This document shows positions 1 through 9,427 of a stretch of 37,604 nt of DNA, one piece after another. Numbering within the stretch: the stretch's first letter is position 1; each line of letters starts with the position of its first letter. A program made the translations under genes and the position numbers. The stretch comes from an uncultured Gammaproteobacteria bacterium (lineage in GTDB: Bacteria; Pseudomonadota; Gammaproteobacteria; GCA-002705445; GCA-002716945): the NCBI GenBank assembly GCA_913048065.1, contig CAJWVG010000008.1, forward strand, positions 1 through 37,604, in the 5' to 3' direction. The notes beneath the pieces were generated by a model that saw nothing but the letters and a program-made list of their open reading frames with translations, had not been told where the DNA came from and did no database searches.

Positions 1-2
1 CT

Positions 3-491
3 CTAGGTGGGTGGATGGCCTCGGGCGGAAAATTAACTACTGATAATACTATTTTCGAAAGATCTACCTTCACCCCATCACCCCGGGATGAAATGCATGT
101 TCAGATTAAGGAAGTTGAAGATGCACAATATAAAATGGATAAATTAATTATTGATGCTAGATCTAAAGAAAGATATCTAGGTATTAAAGACCCTGTTGAC
201 CCAGTTGCTGGCCATATCCCCGGAGCGATATCTAGCCCTCTAGGACAGAATTTAGACAAAAAGGGGCATTTCAAATCGGCGGAGGAATTGAAACATAATT
301 TCAACAAAGTTATAGGAGAAACGTCTTCTTCAGATATTATATCCATGTGTGGTTCTGGAATAACTGCTTGTCATAATATATTAGCTTTAGAATTAGCAGG
401 CATTTCTGATGTTAAATTATACGTTGGTTCATGGAGTGAGTGGATTACCGATAAAAGCAGACCAATTGCCACAATTGATAGTGATAGCTAG
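3..491 (+). CDS. sseA: 3-mercaptopyruvate/thiosulfate sulfurtransferase, C-terminal part (5' truncated by window edge)
   Basis: This is the C-terminal rhodanese domain of a two-domain sulfurtransferase, which moves sulfur from 3-mercaptopyruvate or thiosulfate to a thiophilic acceptor. The frame is open from base 3, and the residues before the first Met (LGGW) match the usual end of the first rhodanese domain, so the true start lies outside the window. Visible marks are the substrate-entry segment DARSKERYLG, the GHIPGAI segment typical of tandem rhodaneses, and the active-site loop MCGSGITACHN with its catalytic Cys. CGSG-T is the loop of mercaptopyruvate-type enzymes, whereas many thiosulfate-type rhodaneses have CRKG. 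The stop overlaps the stop of the convergent ispG. The family call is sure; the preferred substrate is inferred from the loop. Confidence 0.9.
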   Translation, partial: LGGWMASGGKLTTDNTIFERSTFTPSPRDEMHVQIKEVEDAQYKMDKLIIDARSKERYLGIKDPVDPVAGHIPGAISSPLGQNLDKKGHFKSAEELKHNFNKVIGETSSSDIISMCGSGITACHNILALELAGISDVKLYVGSWSEWITDKSRPIATIDSDS

Positions 492-1714
492 CTATAGGTA
501 TCTTCTATATATGATTGTAATATATCAATAAAATCTTGTTCGATATTATCGCCATGTAGCGTTTTATATTTTTTTCCATCCACATATACTGGCGCTGCCG
601 GGTCCTCATTATTTCCCGGTAAACTAATTCCTATATTTGCATGCTTAGATTCGCCAGGGCCATTTACAATACAGCCCATAACCGCAATCCCCATATTTTC
701 AACCCCTGGAAATTTTTTCTTCCATAAGGGCATTTGATTATTTATATGCGATTTGATCGATTTAGATAACTTCACGAAGTAATCGTTGGTAGTTCTGCCA
801 CAGCCCGGACAAGATATAACACGCGGTTTATAATTTCTAATTCCTAGTGAAGATAAAATCTGCTGGCAAACTTCTACTTCTTCCGTTCTTAAACTTGAGT
901 CATCTGGTGTCAACGATACTCTTATCGTGTCACCAATTCCATCGTTAATTAGCACAGAAAGAGCTGCGACAGATGAGATAATTGCATCTCTCCCGAGGCC
1001 AGCTTCTGTTAACCCAAGATGTAATGGATACTTGCATTTATCAGATAATTCCTTATAGACATCGATTAGATCATTAACATTGCTTGTTTTACATGAAATG
1101 ATAATTTTTTCCTTATCTAAGCCAAGTGATATTGCTTTAGCTGCAGAATTTAGAACAGAATCAATAAGACATTTTTTCATTAAATTTGAATAACTTATAG
1201 AGCTATTATTAGAATCTTTCTGACTAATAAGATGATCCATCATTCTTTTGTCGAGACTCCCCCAGTTACCGCCAATCCTGATTGGCTTATCATTTTCTAT
1301 GGCAATTCGGATAATTTGTTCAAAATTATCATCAAACTTGTCTTTAGGCCCTATATTGCCGGGGTTGATTCTATACTTGTCTAAAGAGCTGGCTGCCCCT
1401 GGATATTTGGACAGCAGTCTATGTCCATTAAAATGAAAGTCTCCAACTATTGGTACACTGTAGTTATTTTGCAAGAGTATAGATTTAATTTTTTCTACGC
1501 TTTTTGCAGATTTTTCGTCATTTACTGTAACTCTTACAAGTTCTGAGCCCGCATCACTCAGTTGCATGATTTGATTCACGGTTTTATCTACATCTGAGGT
1601 ATCAGTATTAGTCATAGATTGGACTCTAATTGGATGTTTTGATCCAATTTTTATGTTTCCAATCTCAACGCTATATGTATCTTTACGTTTATTCATGGAT
1701 TTATTATATTGCAT
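488..1714 (-). CDS. ispG: IspG, 4-hydroxy-3-methylbut-2-enyl diphosphate synthase
   Basis: IspG (GcpE) is the [4Fe-4S] enzyme of the MEP isoprenoid pathway that reduces 2-C-methyl-D-erythritol 2,4-cyclodiphosphate to HMBPP. The N-terminal TIM-barrel signature PIRVQSMTNTDT is present, followed by VGDFHFNGHRLL and RINPGNIG. The C-terminal iron-sulfur domain carries CPGCGRTT and MGCIVNGPGES, which supply the cluster cysteines. At 408 residues it is longer than the 372-residue E. coli enzyme. The FHFNGHRLL and CPGCGRTT forms resemble the longer IspG of Xanthomonadales and alpha/betaproteobacteria. An alternative ATG at 1696 gives 402 residues and starts just before the conserved RKDT; neither start has a clear Shine-Dalgarno sequence. 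The gene is divergent from grpE, with 53 bases between the starts. Identification is secure; the start is not. Confidence 0.97.
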   Translation of the reverse strand: MQYNKSMNKRKDTYSVEIGNIKIGSKHPIRVQSMTNTDTSDVDKTVNQIMQLSDAGSELVRVTVNDEKSAKSVEKIKSILLQNNYSVPIVGDFHFNGHRLLSKYPGAASSLDKYRINPGNIGPKDKFDDNFEQIIRIAIENDKPIRIGGNWGSLDKRMMDHLISQKDSNNSSISYSNLMKKCLIDSVLNSAAKAISLGLDKEKIIISCKTSNVNDLIDVYKELSDKCKYPLHLGLTEAGLGRDAIISSVAALSVLINDGIGDTIRVSLTPDDSSLRTEEVEVCQQILSSLGIRNYKPRVISCPGCGRTTNDYFVKLSKSIKSHINNQMPLWKKKFPGVENMGIAVMGCIVNGPGESKHANIGISLPGNNEDPAAPVYVDGKKYKTLHGDNIEQDFIDILQSYIEDTYS

Positions 1715-1767
1715 AACAGGGTTTTATATATAGAATATTGATGTGTAATTAGAAAGAGAGCGTACTA

Positions 1768-2319
1768 ATGAGTTCAGTAGATGATAAAAATCAGGATAAT
1801 GAAGACAAGTCAACAGATCAAGTTGACGAGACTCAGAGCAATGCTGATAAACCTGAAAAGGAGCTTAGCGAACTTGAATTGGCACAAAAACAAGCCGATG
1901 ACAATTATGAATTGCTGTTAAGAGCTAAAGCAGAAGTAGAAAACATAAAAAAACGTACTTCTAAAGAGGTCGAAAATGCTTTTAAATATTCGACAGAATC
2001 TTTACTTCAAGAAATTATACCTATTTACGATAGTTTAAGTCTCAGTTGCGAACTTAGCGGGGACAAAACAACTAAAGAACAGCTTGATGAAGGCAACAAA
2101 CTTCTTTTGTCAATGTTCAAGCAATTGTTTGAAAAGAACAATATACAGGAAATTAATCCAAAAAATGAAGTATTTAACCCTGAACTACACCAAGCAGTCA
2201 GCACCATAGAAGATAAGAAAAAGAAAAACGATATTGTCGCCGAGGTTGTGCAAAAAGGATATCTTTTAAACAATAGGGCTATAAAACCCGCACTAGTAAT
2301 AGTCGTAAAAAATTCATAA
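1768..2319 (+). CDS. grpE: GrpE nucleotide exchange factor
   Basis: GrpE releases ADP from DnaK and so drives substrate release in the Hsp70 cycle. The N-terminal 40 or so residues are acidic and probably disordered, as is usual. They are followed by a long helix (about residues 40-100, including the segment LLLRAKAEVENIKKRTSKEV) that forms the dimer. The C-terminal beta domain contains the family motif around FNPELHQAVS and ends with NNRAIKPALVIVVK. The 183 residues are a normal length. An AGAGAG stretch lies 5-10 bases before the ATG. It sits directly upstream of dnaK and dnaJ, so the whole DnaK machine is encoded together. Confidence 0.97.
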   Translation: MSSVDDKNQDNEDKSTDQVDETQSNADKPEKELSELELAQKQADDNYELLLRAKAEVENIKKRTSKEVENAFKYSTESLLQEIIPIYDSLSLSCELSGDKTTKEQLDEGNKLLLSMFKQLFEKNNIQEINPKNEVFNPELHQAVSTIEDKKKKNDIVAEVVQKGYLLNNRAIKPALVIVVKNS

Positions 2320-2325
2320 ATTACT

Positions 2326-2353
2326 CTTGAAAAATTAATTATAGTCCACATCT
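2326..2353 (+). promoter_or_regulatory. Heat-shock (sigma-32 type) promoter before dnaK
   Basis: In the 65-base gap between grpE and dnaK there is CTTGAAA (2326-2332), a 13-base spacer, then CCACATCT (2346-2353). The E. coli sigma-32 consensus is CTTGAAA, 11-16 bases, CCCCATnT, so the -35 is perfect and the -10 differs at one defined position. It would place the transcript start about 25 bases before the dnaK ATG at 2385, leaving room for the AGGAG at 2374-2378. This suggests dnaK and dnaJ have their own heat-inducible promoter in addition to read-through from grpE. Confidence 0.75.
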
Positions 2354-2384
2354 TGACTGTAGAAACAATTTATAGGAGTAAGTA

Positions 2385-4325
2385 ATGGCGAAAATAATAG
2401 GTATAGATTTAGGTACTACAAATTCATGTGTATCGGTCATGGATGGCGATACGCCAAAAGTAATCGAAAACAGTGAAGGAGACAGAACAACACCATCGTT
2501 TGTAGCATATACTGACGATAGTACGTTAGTGGGGCAACCTGCTAAACGTCAAGCTGTGATGAACCCAAACGACACCCTGTATGCCATTAAAAGACTGATA
2601 GGCAGGAAATTTGATGAAGACGCGGTTAAAAAAGATCAAGATATTGTTCCTTACAAGATAATTAAGGCAGACAATGGTGATGCTTGGGTTGAAGCTAAAG
2701 GCAAAAAACTATCGCCTCCTGAAATTTCAGCAAAAATTCTCCAAAAAATGAAGAGTACGGCTGAAGATTTTCTTGGAACTAAGGTTACAGAAGCCGTTAT
2801 TACAGTGCCAGCATACTTCAATGACTCTCAAAGGCAAGCGACAAAAGACGCGGGCAAAATTGCTGGTTTAGATGTAAAGCGTATAATTAGTGAGCCAACA
2901 GCCGCAGCTTTAGCATATGGTTTAGATAAGAAAAAAGCCGAACAAAAAATCGTTGTTTATGATTTAGGCGGTGGAACATTTGATGTTTCTATAATAGAAA
3001 TTTCTAATGTTGATGGAGAACAATCTTTCGATGTGCTATCAACAAGTGGTGACACGTTTCTTGGAGGAGAAGATTTTGATTTAAGATTAATTGATTATCT
3101 TGTTGATGAATTTAAAAAAGACCAAGGCGTTGATTTAAGAAATGATCCATCTGCAATACAAAGATTAAAAGAAGCTGCAGAAAAAGCAAAAATTGAATTA
3201 TCCTCAAGTACTCAGACAGACATTAACTTACCTTATGTCACGGCTGATGCGTCTGGACCAAAACATTTAAACATGAAATTAACAAGAGCCAAGCTAGAAT
3301 CTTTGGTTGAAGACTTGGTCAACAAAACATTAGAGCCTTGCAAGATCGCTCTTAAAGAAGCTGGTTTAAGCACAAAAGATTTAAACGAAGTTATTCTTGT
3401 TGGTGGTCAAACTAGAATGCCTAAAGTACAGGAAGCTGTCGAGGCATTTTTTAAAAAAGAACCTAAGAAAGAAGTTAACCCTGATGAAGCAGTCGCAATG
3501 GGCGCAGCAATACAAGCTGGTGTACTAGGCGGCGATGTAAAAGATGTTCTTTTATTAGATGTCACTCCTTTAACATTGGGAATAGAAACAATGGGTGGTG
3601 TTAGAACACCTTTGATTGAAAAAAATACAACAATACCTACAAAAAAATCACAAACATTCTCTACGGCGGAAGATAATCAACCAGCTGTAACAGTACACGT
3701 GTTACAGGGTGAAAGAGAGATGGCTGCAGGAAATAAATCATTAGGAAGATTTGATTTGACTGATATACCTCCTGCGCCTAGAGGAACACCTCAAATAGAA
3801 GTAACTTTCGATATTGATGCAAACGGTATACTTAATGTATCTGCAAAAGATAAAGCTACAGGTAAAGAGCAATCTATTGTCATTAAAGATTCAAGCGGTT
3901 TATCAGAAGATGAAATTAATAAGATGGTTAAAGATGCAGAAGCACATGCCGAAGAAGATAAGAAAGCTAAAGCGCTTGTTGATGCAAAAAATCAGGCTGA
4001 AGCTATGATACTTGGATCAGAAAAATCTATCAAAGATTTAGGAGATAAAGCCGATAAATCTGAAGTAGAAAAAGTTAATAATGCAATTAAAGATCTTAAA
4101 GAAGAACTTAAAAATGATGATGCAGAAAAAATAAGCGAAAAAACAATGAAGTTAACAGAAGCTGCTGGTAAGATTGCAGAACAAGCTTACAAGGAAGAAG
4201 CTGCTAAACAACAAGGCGCGGCAACTTCAGCTGAAGCAGAATCAAAAAACAACGATAATGTAGTGGACGCTGATTTTACTGAAGTTAAAGAAGAAAGCGA
4301 AGAATCTAAGGCTGAAAATAAATAA
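2385..4325 (+). CDS. dnaK: DnaK, Hsp70 chaperone
   Basis: DnaK is the ATP-driven Hsp70 chaperone of the cytosol. The nucleotide-binding domain begins with [12 protein letters not shown] and contains [13 protein letters not shown] (about residues 195-207) and the third Hsp70 signature around [14 protein letters not shown]. The linker is [10 protein letters not shown] (about 386-395), followed by the substrate-binding beta domain and a helical lid. The tail is acidic and ends in a [10 protein letters not shown]-type segment, as in other proteobacterial DnaK proteins. Its 646 residues are standard. A strong AGGAG lies six bases before the ATG. DnaJ follows after two bases. Confidence 0.99.
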   Translation: MAKIIGIDLGTTNSCVSVMDGDTPKVIENSEGDRTTPSFVAYTDDSTLVGQPAKRQAVMNPNDTLYAIKRLIGRKFDEDAVKKDQDIVPYKIIKADNGDAWVEAKGKKLSPPEISAKILQKMKSTAEDFLGTKVTEAVITVPAYFNDSQRQATKDAGKIAGLDVKRIISEPTAAALAYGLDKKKAEQKIVVYDLGGGTFDVSIIEISNVDGEQSFDVLSTSGDTFLGGEDFDLRLIDYLVDEFKKDQGVDLRNDPSAIQRLKEAAEKAKIELSSSTQTDINLPYVTADASGPKHLNMKLTRAKLESLVEDLVNKTLEPCKIALKEAGLSTKDLNEVILVGGQTRMPKVQEAVEAFFKKEPKKEVNPDEAVAMGAAIQAGVLGGDVKDVLLLDVTPLTLGIETMGGVRTPLIEKNTTIPTKKSQTFSTAEDNQPAVTVHVLQGEREMAAGNKSLGRFDLTDIPPAPRGTPQIEVTFDIDANGILNVSAKDKATGKEQSIVIKDSSGLSEDEINKMVKDAEAHAEEDKKAKALVDAKNQAEAMILGSEKSIKDLGDKADKSEVEKVNNAIKDLKEELKNDDAEKISEKTMKLTEAAGKIAEQAYKEEAAKQQGAATSAEAESKNNDNVVDADFTEVKEESEESKAENK

Positions 4326-4327
4326 TA

Positions 4328-5443
4328 ATGGCTAAACAAGATTATTATCAAACACTCGGTGTTAGCCGAGATGCATCACCCGCAGAACTTAAAAAAGCAT
4401 ATAAAAAACTTGCCATGAAACATCATCCAGATCGTAATCAGGGTGACAAAGCCTCTGAAAGCAAGTTTAAAGAACTTTCAGAAGCTTATGAAGTATTGAG
4501 CGATACAAATAAAAGACAAACTTATGATCAGTTTGGCCATGACGGTCTAGACTCAAGGTTTGGTGGAGCTGGTGGTGGTTATTCTGCTGGCGGTTCTTTC
4601 AATGATATTTTTGGTGATGTCTTTGGAGATATTTTTGGAGGTGGCGGAAGAAGTCAAACAAGAAGAGGAAGTGATTTAGAATATCAAATTGAATTATCTT
4701 TAGAAGATGCAATTAGCGGCAAAAAAGTAAAAATGAAAATCCCTAGCACAATTAATTGTGTTGATTGTGATGGAACTGGAGCCAAAGATGGAACTGCATT
4801 TACAACGTGTAGTCATTGCAATGGAACAGGTCAAGTAAGAATGAGCCAAGGTTTTTTCTCGGTTCAGCAAACATGTCCTAAATGCAATGGTACAGGAAAG
4901 ATGATTGAGATTCCTTGTGCTACATGTTCTGGAGTTGGAAGAATTAAAAAAACTAAAAATTTATCTGTTAGTATCCCAAGCGGCGTGGATAATGGTGATT
5001 CAATTCGCTTAACTGGAGAGGGTGAAGCAGGAGGACCAGGAGCCCCTCCCGGCGATCTTTATGTCTCAGTAAGAGTTAAGCCTCATGAAATATTTGAGAG
5101 ACAAGAAAATCATCTACTATGTGAAATACCAGTGAACTTTACCACTGCAACATTAGGGGATAAAGTGATTGTCCCGACTCTTGATGGGAAGGTAGAATTA
5201 AAAATTCCGCGTGGGACACAGTCTGGCAAACAGTTTAGAATTAAAAATAAAGGTGTTAAAAGCTTGAGGTCCAATTTCACCGGTGATCTTTATTGTAGAG
5301 TGCATGTTGAAACTCCAATAAATATAACAAAAGAACAAGAAGAGTTGCTTAGACAACTTGACAACTCTTTCAGAACAAGCAAATCTACACACATACCTAA
5401 AGAAAATAGATGGGTAGATAAAATTAAAGAATTTTTTGAGTAA
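4328..5443 (+). CDS. dnaJ: DnaJ, Hsp40 co-chaperone
   Basis: DnaJ delivers unfolded substrates to DnaK and stimulates its ATPase. The J domain (residues 1-70) has the essential HPD in KHHPDRNQ. A Gly/Phe-rich linker follows (about 75-115), then four zinc-binding CxxCxGxG repeats: [24 protein letters not shown] and CATCSGVG. The C-terminal beta domains contain the [12 protein letters not shown] segment. This is a complete type I DnaJ of 371 residues. The ATG is two bases after the dnaK stop, so the two are translationally close. It is followed at a gap of four bases by dapB. Confidence 0.98.
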   Translation: MAKQDYYQTLGVSRDASPAELKKAYKKLAMKHHPDRNQGDKASESKFKELSEAYEVLSDTNKRQTYDQFGHDGLDSRFGGAGGGYSAGGSFNDIFGDVFGDIFGGGGRSQTRRGSDLEYQIELSLEDAISGKKVKMKIPSTINCVDCDGTGAKDGTAFTTCSHCNGTGQVRMSQGFFSVQQTCPKCNGTGKMIEIPCATCSGVGRIKKTKNLSVSIPSGVDNGDSIRLTGEGEAGGPGAPPGDLYVSVRVKPHEIFERQENHLLCEIPVNFTTATLGDKVIVPTLDGKVELKIPRGTQSGKQFRIKNKGVKSLRSNFTGDLYCRVHVETPINITKEQEELLRQLDNSFRTSKSTHIPKENRWVDKIKEFFE

Positions 5444-5447
5444 TTAA

Positions 5448-6197
5448 ATGACTTGTAATATAGCTATTAATGGCTTCTTTGGAAGAATGGGGCAATCTAT
5501 CTTTGAGGCATCTATCAATCATCGTGATGTTAGGATTTCTGTTGGTTGTGATGTAGAGGAAAAAATAAGTTCTACCCAAAACACAAAAGACCTTATTCTC
5601 ACATCTCAACTACAACAACAAAGCGATATGTTTGATGTTGTGATAGACTTCACGCTTCCAGAATCATCGATAGAAGTAATTAAGCACTGTCTTGTTACAA
5701 ATAAACCTATAACAATAGGTACAACCGGTTTTACTCAAGAACAAAAAAAATTCATAAAAGAAGCTTCTAAAAAAATACCAATACTAATTGCCCCCAACAT
5801 GAGTCAAGGGGTTAATACAAGTTTAGATTCTTTGGCTTCAATGGCTAAATCCTTAAGAGATTATAGTGTGAACATAAAAGAGATACATCATGTCAATAAA
5901 ATAGATGCACCATCTGGCACAGCTATTAAAATGGCTGAAGTTATATGTAAAAGTCGAGGGATTGATTTGGGGGATGTAAAATCGGAAGCTTGCCCCATTA
6001 AGTTTGAGTCTATTCGTGAGCGTACAGAAATCGGTACACATGAAGTAATTTTTAAAAATAAATCAGATGAAATTCGCTTAATCCACATCGCAAAGGATAG
6101 ATCCATATTCGCAGATGGGGCGATAGAAACGGCTATGTGGGTTAAAAATCAAAAAGCCGGCCTTTATACTTATAATGATTATATGGTGTCGAAATAG
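5448..6197 (+). CDS. dapB: DapB, 4-hydroxy-tetrahydrodipicolinate reductase
   Basis: DapB reduces 4-hydroxy-tetrahydrodipicolinate with NAD(P)H in the diaminopimelate/lysine pathway. The Rossmann start is INGFFGRMGQ, a variant of the usual GAxGRMG. DFTLPE and ITIGTTGFT form the cofactor domain. The catalytic segment EIHHVNKIDAPSGTA contains the His pair and the Lys of the active site. At 249 residues it is slightly shorter than the usual 265-270 because of compact loops, not truncation. It lies just after dnaJ, a common gammaproteobacterial neighbour. Its TAG stop shares one base with the GTG start of fabD, whereas in many gammaproteobacteria carA follows instead. Confidence 0.96.
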   Translation: MTCNIAINGFFGRMGQSIFEASINHRDVRISVGCDVEEKISSTQNTKDLILTSQLQQQSDMFDVVIDFTLPESSIEVIKHCLVTNKPITIGTTGFTQEQKKFIKEASKKIPILIAPNMSQGVNTSLDSLASMAKSLRDYSVNIKEIHHVNKIDAPSGTAIKMAEVICKSRGIDLGDVKSEACPIKFESIRERTEIGTHEVIFKNKSDEIRLIHIAKDRSIFADGAIETAMWVKNQKAGLYTYNDYMVSK

Positions 6198-7123
6198 TGA
6201 GCAACTATTGTGTTTTATTTCCTGGGCAAGGCTCGCAAAATAGCGAAATGCTAGACTCATATTCTTCAAATAATGTATTCAATGATACTATTGCCGAAGC
6301 CTCAGCTATATTGGGCTATGACTTGTCTGAGATTATTAAAAATGAAGATAAACTTAATAATACATTATATACTCAGCCAATTATGGTGGCAGTGTCAATT
6401 GCGATATGGAGAGTTTGGCAGCAAAAAGTAGATAAATTACCCAGTTTTTCAGCAGGGCATAGTCTCGGTGAATACACAGCTCTGGTATCAAGTGGAATTA
6501 TTTCTTTCGAAGACTGTCTGAAACTAGTGAAAATCCGAGCTAAAGCTATGTCAGAAGCAATGAATAGTGTAGATGGTGGTATGGCAGCTGTAATAGGATT
6601 GAGTTCAGAGGAAATATCTGACGTTTGCAATGAATTATCTGATGATTCACAAGTCATACAGCCTGTGAATTTTAATTCAGAAAATCAAATTGTAGTAGGT
6701 GGACATATGAGTGTTTTGCAAAAGTCCATTGAAGCTTTCAAGAAAAAAGGAGCAAAAATTGTAAAAATACTGCCCGTTAGCATTGCCGCTCATACTTCAC
6801 TTATGAATAAATGTTCAGATATTTTATATAAAGAATTGATAAATATCGATTTAAAAGACAGTATATTTCCTCTTGTTCATAATATTGACGGTACTTCTAA
6901 AAGCAGTAAAGATGATATAATTGATGCAGTATGTAAACAAGTACATAGTCCGGTTATGTGGACGGATACCATTAATAACATTGGTAAATTAGATATCAGT
7001 GTTTTTATTGAAATTGGTCCCGGGAATGTGCTGACTGGTCTAAATAAAAGAATATTAAAAGAGATTCCTACTATATCGATATCGGATTTAAAGAATATAG
7101 ATCAAGCATTGGAGTTATTATAA
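6197..7123 (+). CDS. fabD: FabD, malonyl-CoA:ACP transacylase
   Basis: FabD loads malonyl groups from CoA onto acyl carrier protein for fatty-acid elongation. The sequence opens with the family motif PGQGSQ. It carries the nucleophile Ser in the elbow GHSLGEYTAL (about residue 90) and the catalytic His in AAHTSLM. The 308 residues are normal. The start is GTG at 6197, overlapping the dapB stop by one base. An ATG start would cut into the PGQGSQ motif, so GTG is the better choice. The fabG start overlaps its stop (TAATG), giving a coupled fabD-fabG pair. Confidence 0.97.
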   Translation: MSNYCVLFPGQGSQNSEMLDSYSSNNVFNDTIAEASAILGYDLSEIIKNEDKLNNTLYTQPIMVAVSIAIWRVWQQKVDKLPSFSAGHSLGEYTALVSSGIISFEDCLKLVKIRAKAMSEAMNSVDGGMAAVIGLSSEEISDVCNELSDDSQVIQPVNFNSENQIVVGGHMSVLQKSIEAFKKKGAKIVKILPVSIAAHTSLMNKCSDILYKELINIDLKDSIFPLVHNIDGTSKSSKDDIIDAVCKQVHSPVMWTDTINNIGKLDISVFIEIGPGNVLTGLNKRILKEIPTISISDLKNIDQALELL

Positions 7124-7860
7124 TGTCAGATACTAAAATTGCGCTTGTAACAGGAGCAAACAGGGGAATAGGCCATGAGATTTTAAAATCCTTAGCATCT
7201 CATGGTTATGTGGTTGTAGGAACATCAAGGTCAAGCGAGGGAGTCGATATCATTGAAAATACCATAAAAGATCATAAAACTGAGGGTTTCGGAGCTGTAT
7301 TTGATGTAAAAGACAAAGATGCATTATTAGATTTAAATAATAAAATAAAAGAAAAGTTCGGTGGCGTCTCTATTTTAGTGAATAATGCAGGCATCACAAA
7401 GGATAATCTTCTAATAAGAATGAGCGAAGAAGAATGGTCTGATGTGGTTGATACAAACCTAACCTCAATATATCGCATTACAAAAGAATTCGTTAAAGAT
7501 ATGATGAAAGCCCGATTTGGTAGAGTCATCAATATAGGTTCTGTTGTAGGTGTTAGCGGAAACGCTGGCCAAACAAACTATTCAGCAGCTAAATCTGGCC
7601 TGCTAGGGTTCAGCAAATCCCTTGCTAAAGAAGTAGCAAGTCGAAATATCACGGTAAATACCATATCACCTGGTTTTATTGATACCGATATGACAGAAAA
7701 ATTAAAAGATGAGCAAAAACAACAGTTAATAAATGCCATTCCGCTCGGAAGAATGGGATCTGCTGAAGAATTAGCAAAGGTTGTATGTTTTTTAGCGTCT
7801 GAAGATGCATCATATATAACCGGTGAAAATATTAATGTAAATGGTGGGTTATATATGTGA
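7123..7860 (+). CDS. fabG: FabG, 3-oxoacyl-ACP reductase
   Basis: FabG is the NADPH-dependent short-chain dehydrogenase that reduces 3-oxoacyl-ACP in fatty-acid synthesis. The glycine-rich cofactor loop is GANRGIGHEI, the NNAGI motif is present, and the catalytic Ser-Tyr-Lys are visible in NIGSVVG and YSAAKSG. The C-terminal GENINVNGGLYM is typical. The 245 residues are the standard length. Its start overlaps the fabD stop by one base. A 73-base gap to acpP follows, the longest gap in this rightward gene series. Confidence 0.97.
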   Translation: MSDTKIALVTGANRGIGHEILKSLASHGYVVVGTSRSSEGVDIIENTIKDHKTEGFGAVFDVKDKDALLDLNNKIKEKFGGVSILVNNAGITKDNLLIRMSEEEWSDVVDTNLTSIYRITKEFVKDMMKARFGRVINIGSVVGVSGNAGQTNYSAAKSGLLGFSKSLAKEVASRNITVNTISPGFIDTDMTEKLKDEQKQQLINAIPLGRMGSAEELAKVVCFLASEDASYITGENINVNGGLYM

Positions 7861-7933
7861 AAACACGTGATTTTCTTGTAGAATGTTTATAAAATATTTT
7901 GCAATATAACTTAGTCAAAAGGAGACAAAATAA

Positions 7934-8170
7934 ATGAGTAATATAGATGAACGAGTGAAAAGTATTGTTGTTAAACAGCTTGGAGTTAAAGAAGAGGATG
8001 TAAAGAATGAATCGAAGTTCATCGAAGACCTAGGAGCAGATTCTCTAGATACAGTTGAGCTTGTTATGGGGTTAGAAGAAGAGTTTGACACAGAAATCCC
8101 TGACGAAGAAGCAGAAAAAATTACGACCGTTCAGCAAGCTATTGATTATATTAACAATAACTTAAAGTAA
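7934..8170 (+). CDS. acpP: AcpP, acyl carrier protein
   Basis: This is the acyl carrier of type II fatty-acid synthesis. The 4'-phosphopantetheine attachment site is Ser37 in [11 protein letters not shown]. The protein is 78 residues and strongly acidic, as expected. A good AGGAG lies at 7920-7924, ten bases before the ATG. The 73 bases upstream are AT-rich and contain TATAAAAT (7888-7895) and TATAAC (7905-7910), which could serve as -10 elements, but I see no convincing -35 for either. A separate acpP promoter is therefore possible but unproven. Confidence 0.99.
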   Translation: MSNIDERVKSIVVKQLGVKEEDVKNESKFIEDLGADSLDTVELVMGLEEEFDTEIPDEEAEKITTVQQAIDYINNNLK

Positions 8171-8177
8171 ATAAGCA

Positions 8178-9419
8178 ATGAGTAAAAGAAGAGTAGTTGT
8201 AACAGGGCTTGGTTGCATAACTCCGGTTGGCAATAATATAGATGATTTTTGGAATTCTTTGCTGTCTGGAAAATCTGGCGTCAGCAATATTGATGTTTTT
8301 GATGCATCTGAGATGTCGGTTAAGTTTTCAGCCTCAATTAACGACTTCAATGCTGAAAAATATTTTGATGTAAAAGAACAGCGCAAATTAGATTTATTTA
8401 TGCAATATGGCTTAGCTGCAGCAATTGATGCAGTTTCTGACTCTACAATTGATAATCCTGAATTAGATAAAGAAAGAATTGGTGTGTGCATAGGTTCCGG
8501 GATTGGAGGCCTCTCCAGCATAGAAAATACACATGATACTCTAAAGAAATCTGGACCTAGAAGGATATCACCATTTTTTATCCCGGCAACGATAATTAAT
8601 ATGATATCAGGTAACTTGTCAATTAAATATGGTTTTAAAGGTCCAAACTCGTCAATAGTTACCGCATGTACAACCGGAACGCATAATATCGGAGAAGGCT
8701 TTAGGCAAATACAATACTCTCATGCAGATATAATGCTTTGTGGTGGAGCAGAAATGGCTACAACGCCTCTAGGAATAGGTGGGTTTGCTGCTGCACGAGC
8801 TTTATCTACTAGAAATGATGCTCCTCAGCAGGCTAGTCGCCCTTGGGATACAGGACGAGATGGATTTGTTCTTGGTGATGGCGCGGGTGTTTTGGTACTA
8901 GAAGAATTAGAACATGCGAAAACAAGAGGTGCAAAAATATATGCTGAAGTTGTTGGATATGGTATGAGCGCTGACGCTTTCCACATGACGCTGCCATCAG
9001 AAACTGGAGAGGGCGCGCAGAGATGTATGAAAAATGCAATTAAAGATGCCGGTATTAATCGTGAAGACATCGGTTATATTAATGCTCATGGTACCTCAAC
9101 CCCGGCTGGCGATGTTGTAGAAGCAAAGGCTATAAAATCAATGTTCGGAGATCACTCTAAAAGCATAATAGTAAATTCAACTAAATCTATGATTGGACAT
9201 CTTTTAGGAGCTGCTGGAGGTGTAGAAGCAATTGCAACTGCGCTTTCACTAAAGAACCAAAAAATACATCAAACTATTAATGTAGACAATCAAGACCCAG
9301 AATGTGATTTAGATTTTAATATTTCTGGCAGCAAAGACGTGGACATCAAATATGCTTTAAGTAATTCATTTGGTTTTGGCGGTACAAATGGTTCTTTAAT
9401 ATTCTCAAAATATGATTAA
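8178..9419 (+). CDS. fabF: FabF, 3-oxoacyl-ACP synthase II
   Basis: FabF is the condensing enzyme that elongates acyl-ACP with malonyl-ACP. The catalytic triad is visible: Cys in [11 protein letters not shown] (about residue 164), His in [11 protein letters not shown] and His in GHLLGAAGG. The N terminus [15 protein letters not shown] is characteristic and the C terminus ends in the [11 protein letters not shown] motif. The 413 residues match FabF; FabB has a different surrounding of the active site. It starts seven bases after acpP, as is usual in bacteria, and pabC follows at eight bases. Confidence 0.98.
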   Translation: MSKRRVVVTGLGCITPVGNNIDDFWNSLLSGKSGVSNIDVFDASEMSVKFSASINDFNAEKYFDVKEQRKLDLFMQYGLAAAIDAVSDSTIDNPELDKERIGVCIGSGIGGLSSIENTHDTLKKSGPRRISPFFIPATIINMISGNLSIKYGFKGPNSSIVTACTTGTHNIGEGFRQIQYSHADIMLCGGAEMATTPLGIGGFAAARALSTRNDAPQQASRPWDTGRDGFVLGDGAGVLVLEELEHAKTRGAKIYAEVVGYGMSADAFHMTLPSETGEGAQRCMKNAIKDAGINREDIGYINAHGTSTPAGDVVEAKAIKSMFGDHSKSIIVNSTKSMIGHLLGAAGGVEAIATALSLKNQKIHQTINVDNQDPECDLDFNISGSKDVDIKYALSNSFGFGGTNGSLIFSKYD

Positions 9420-9427
9420 AAAATAGA

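Noticed and set aside
1709-1736. TTGCAT, 16 bases, TAGAAT as a sigma-70 promoter for grpE
   Set aside because: The -10 matches five of six bases, but the -35 only three, in AT-rich DNA where such matches are frequent. Not strong enough to list.
7861-7933. A dedicated acpP promoter in the 73-base gap
   Set aside because: TATAAAAT and TATAAC are present, but no properly spaced -35 element could be found for either. Mentioned under acpP only.
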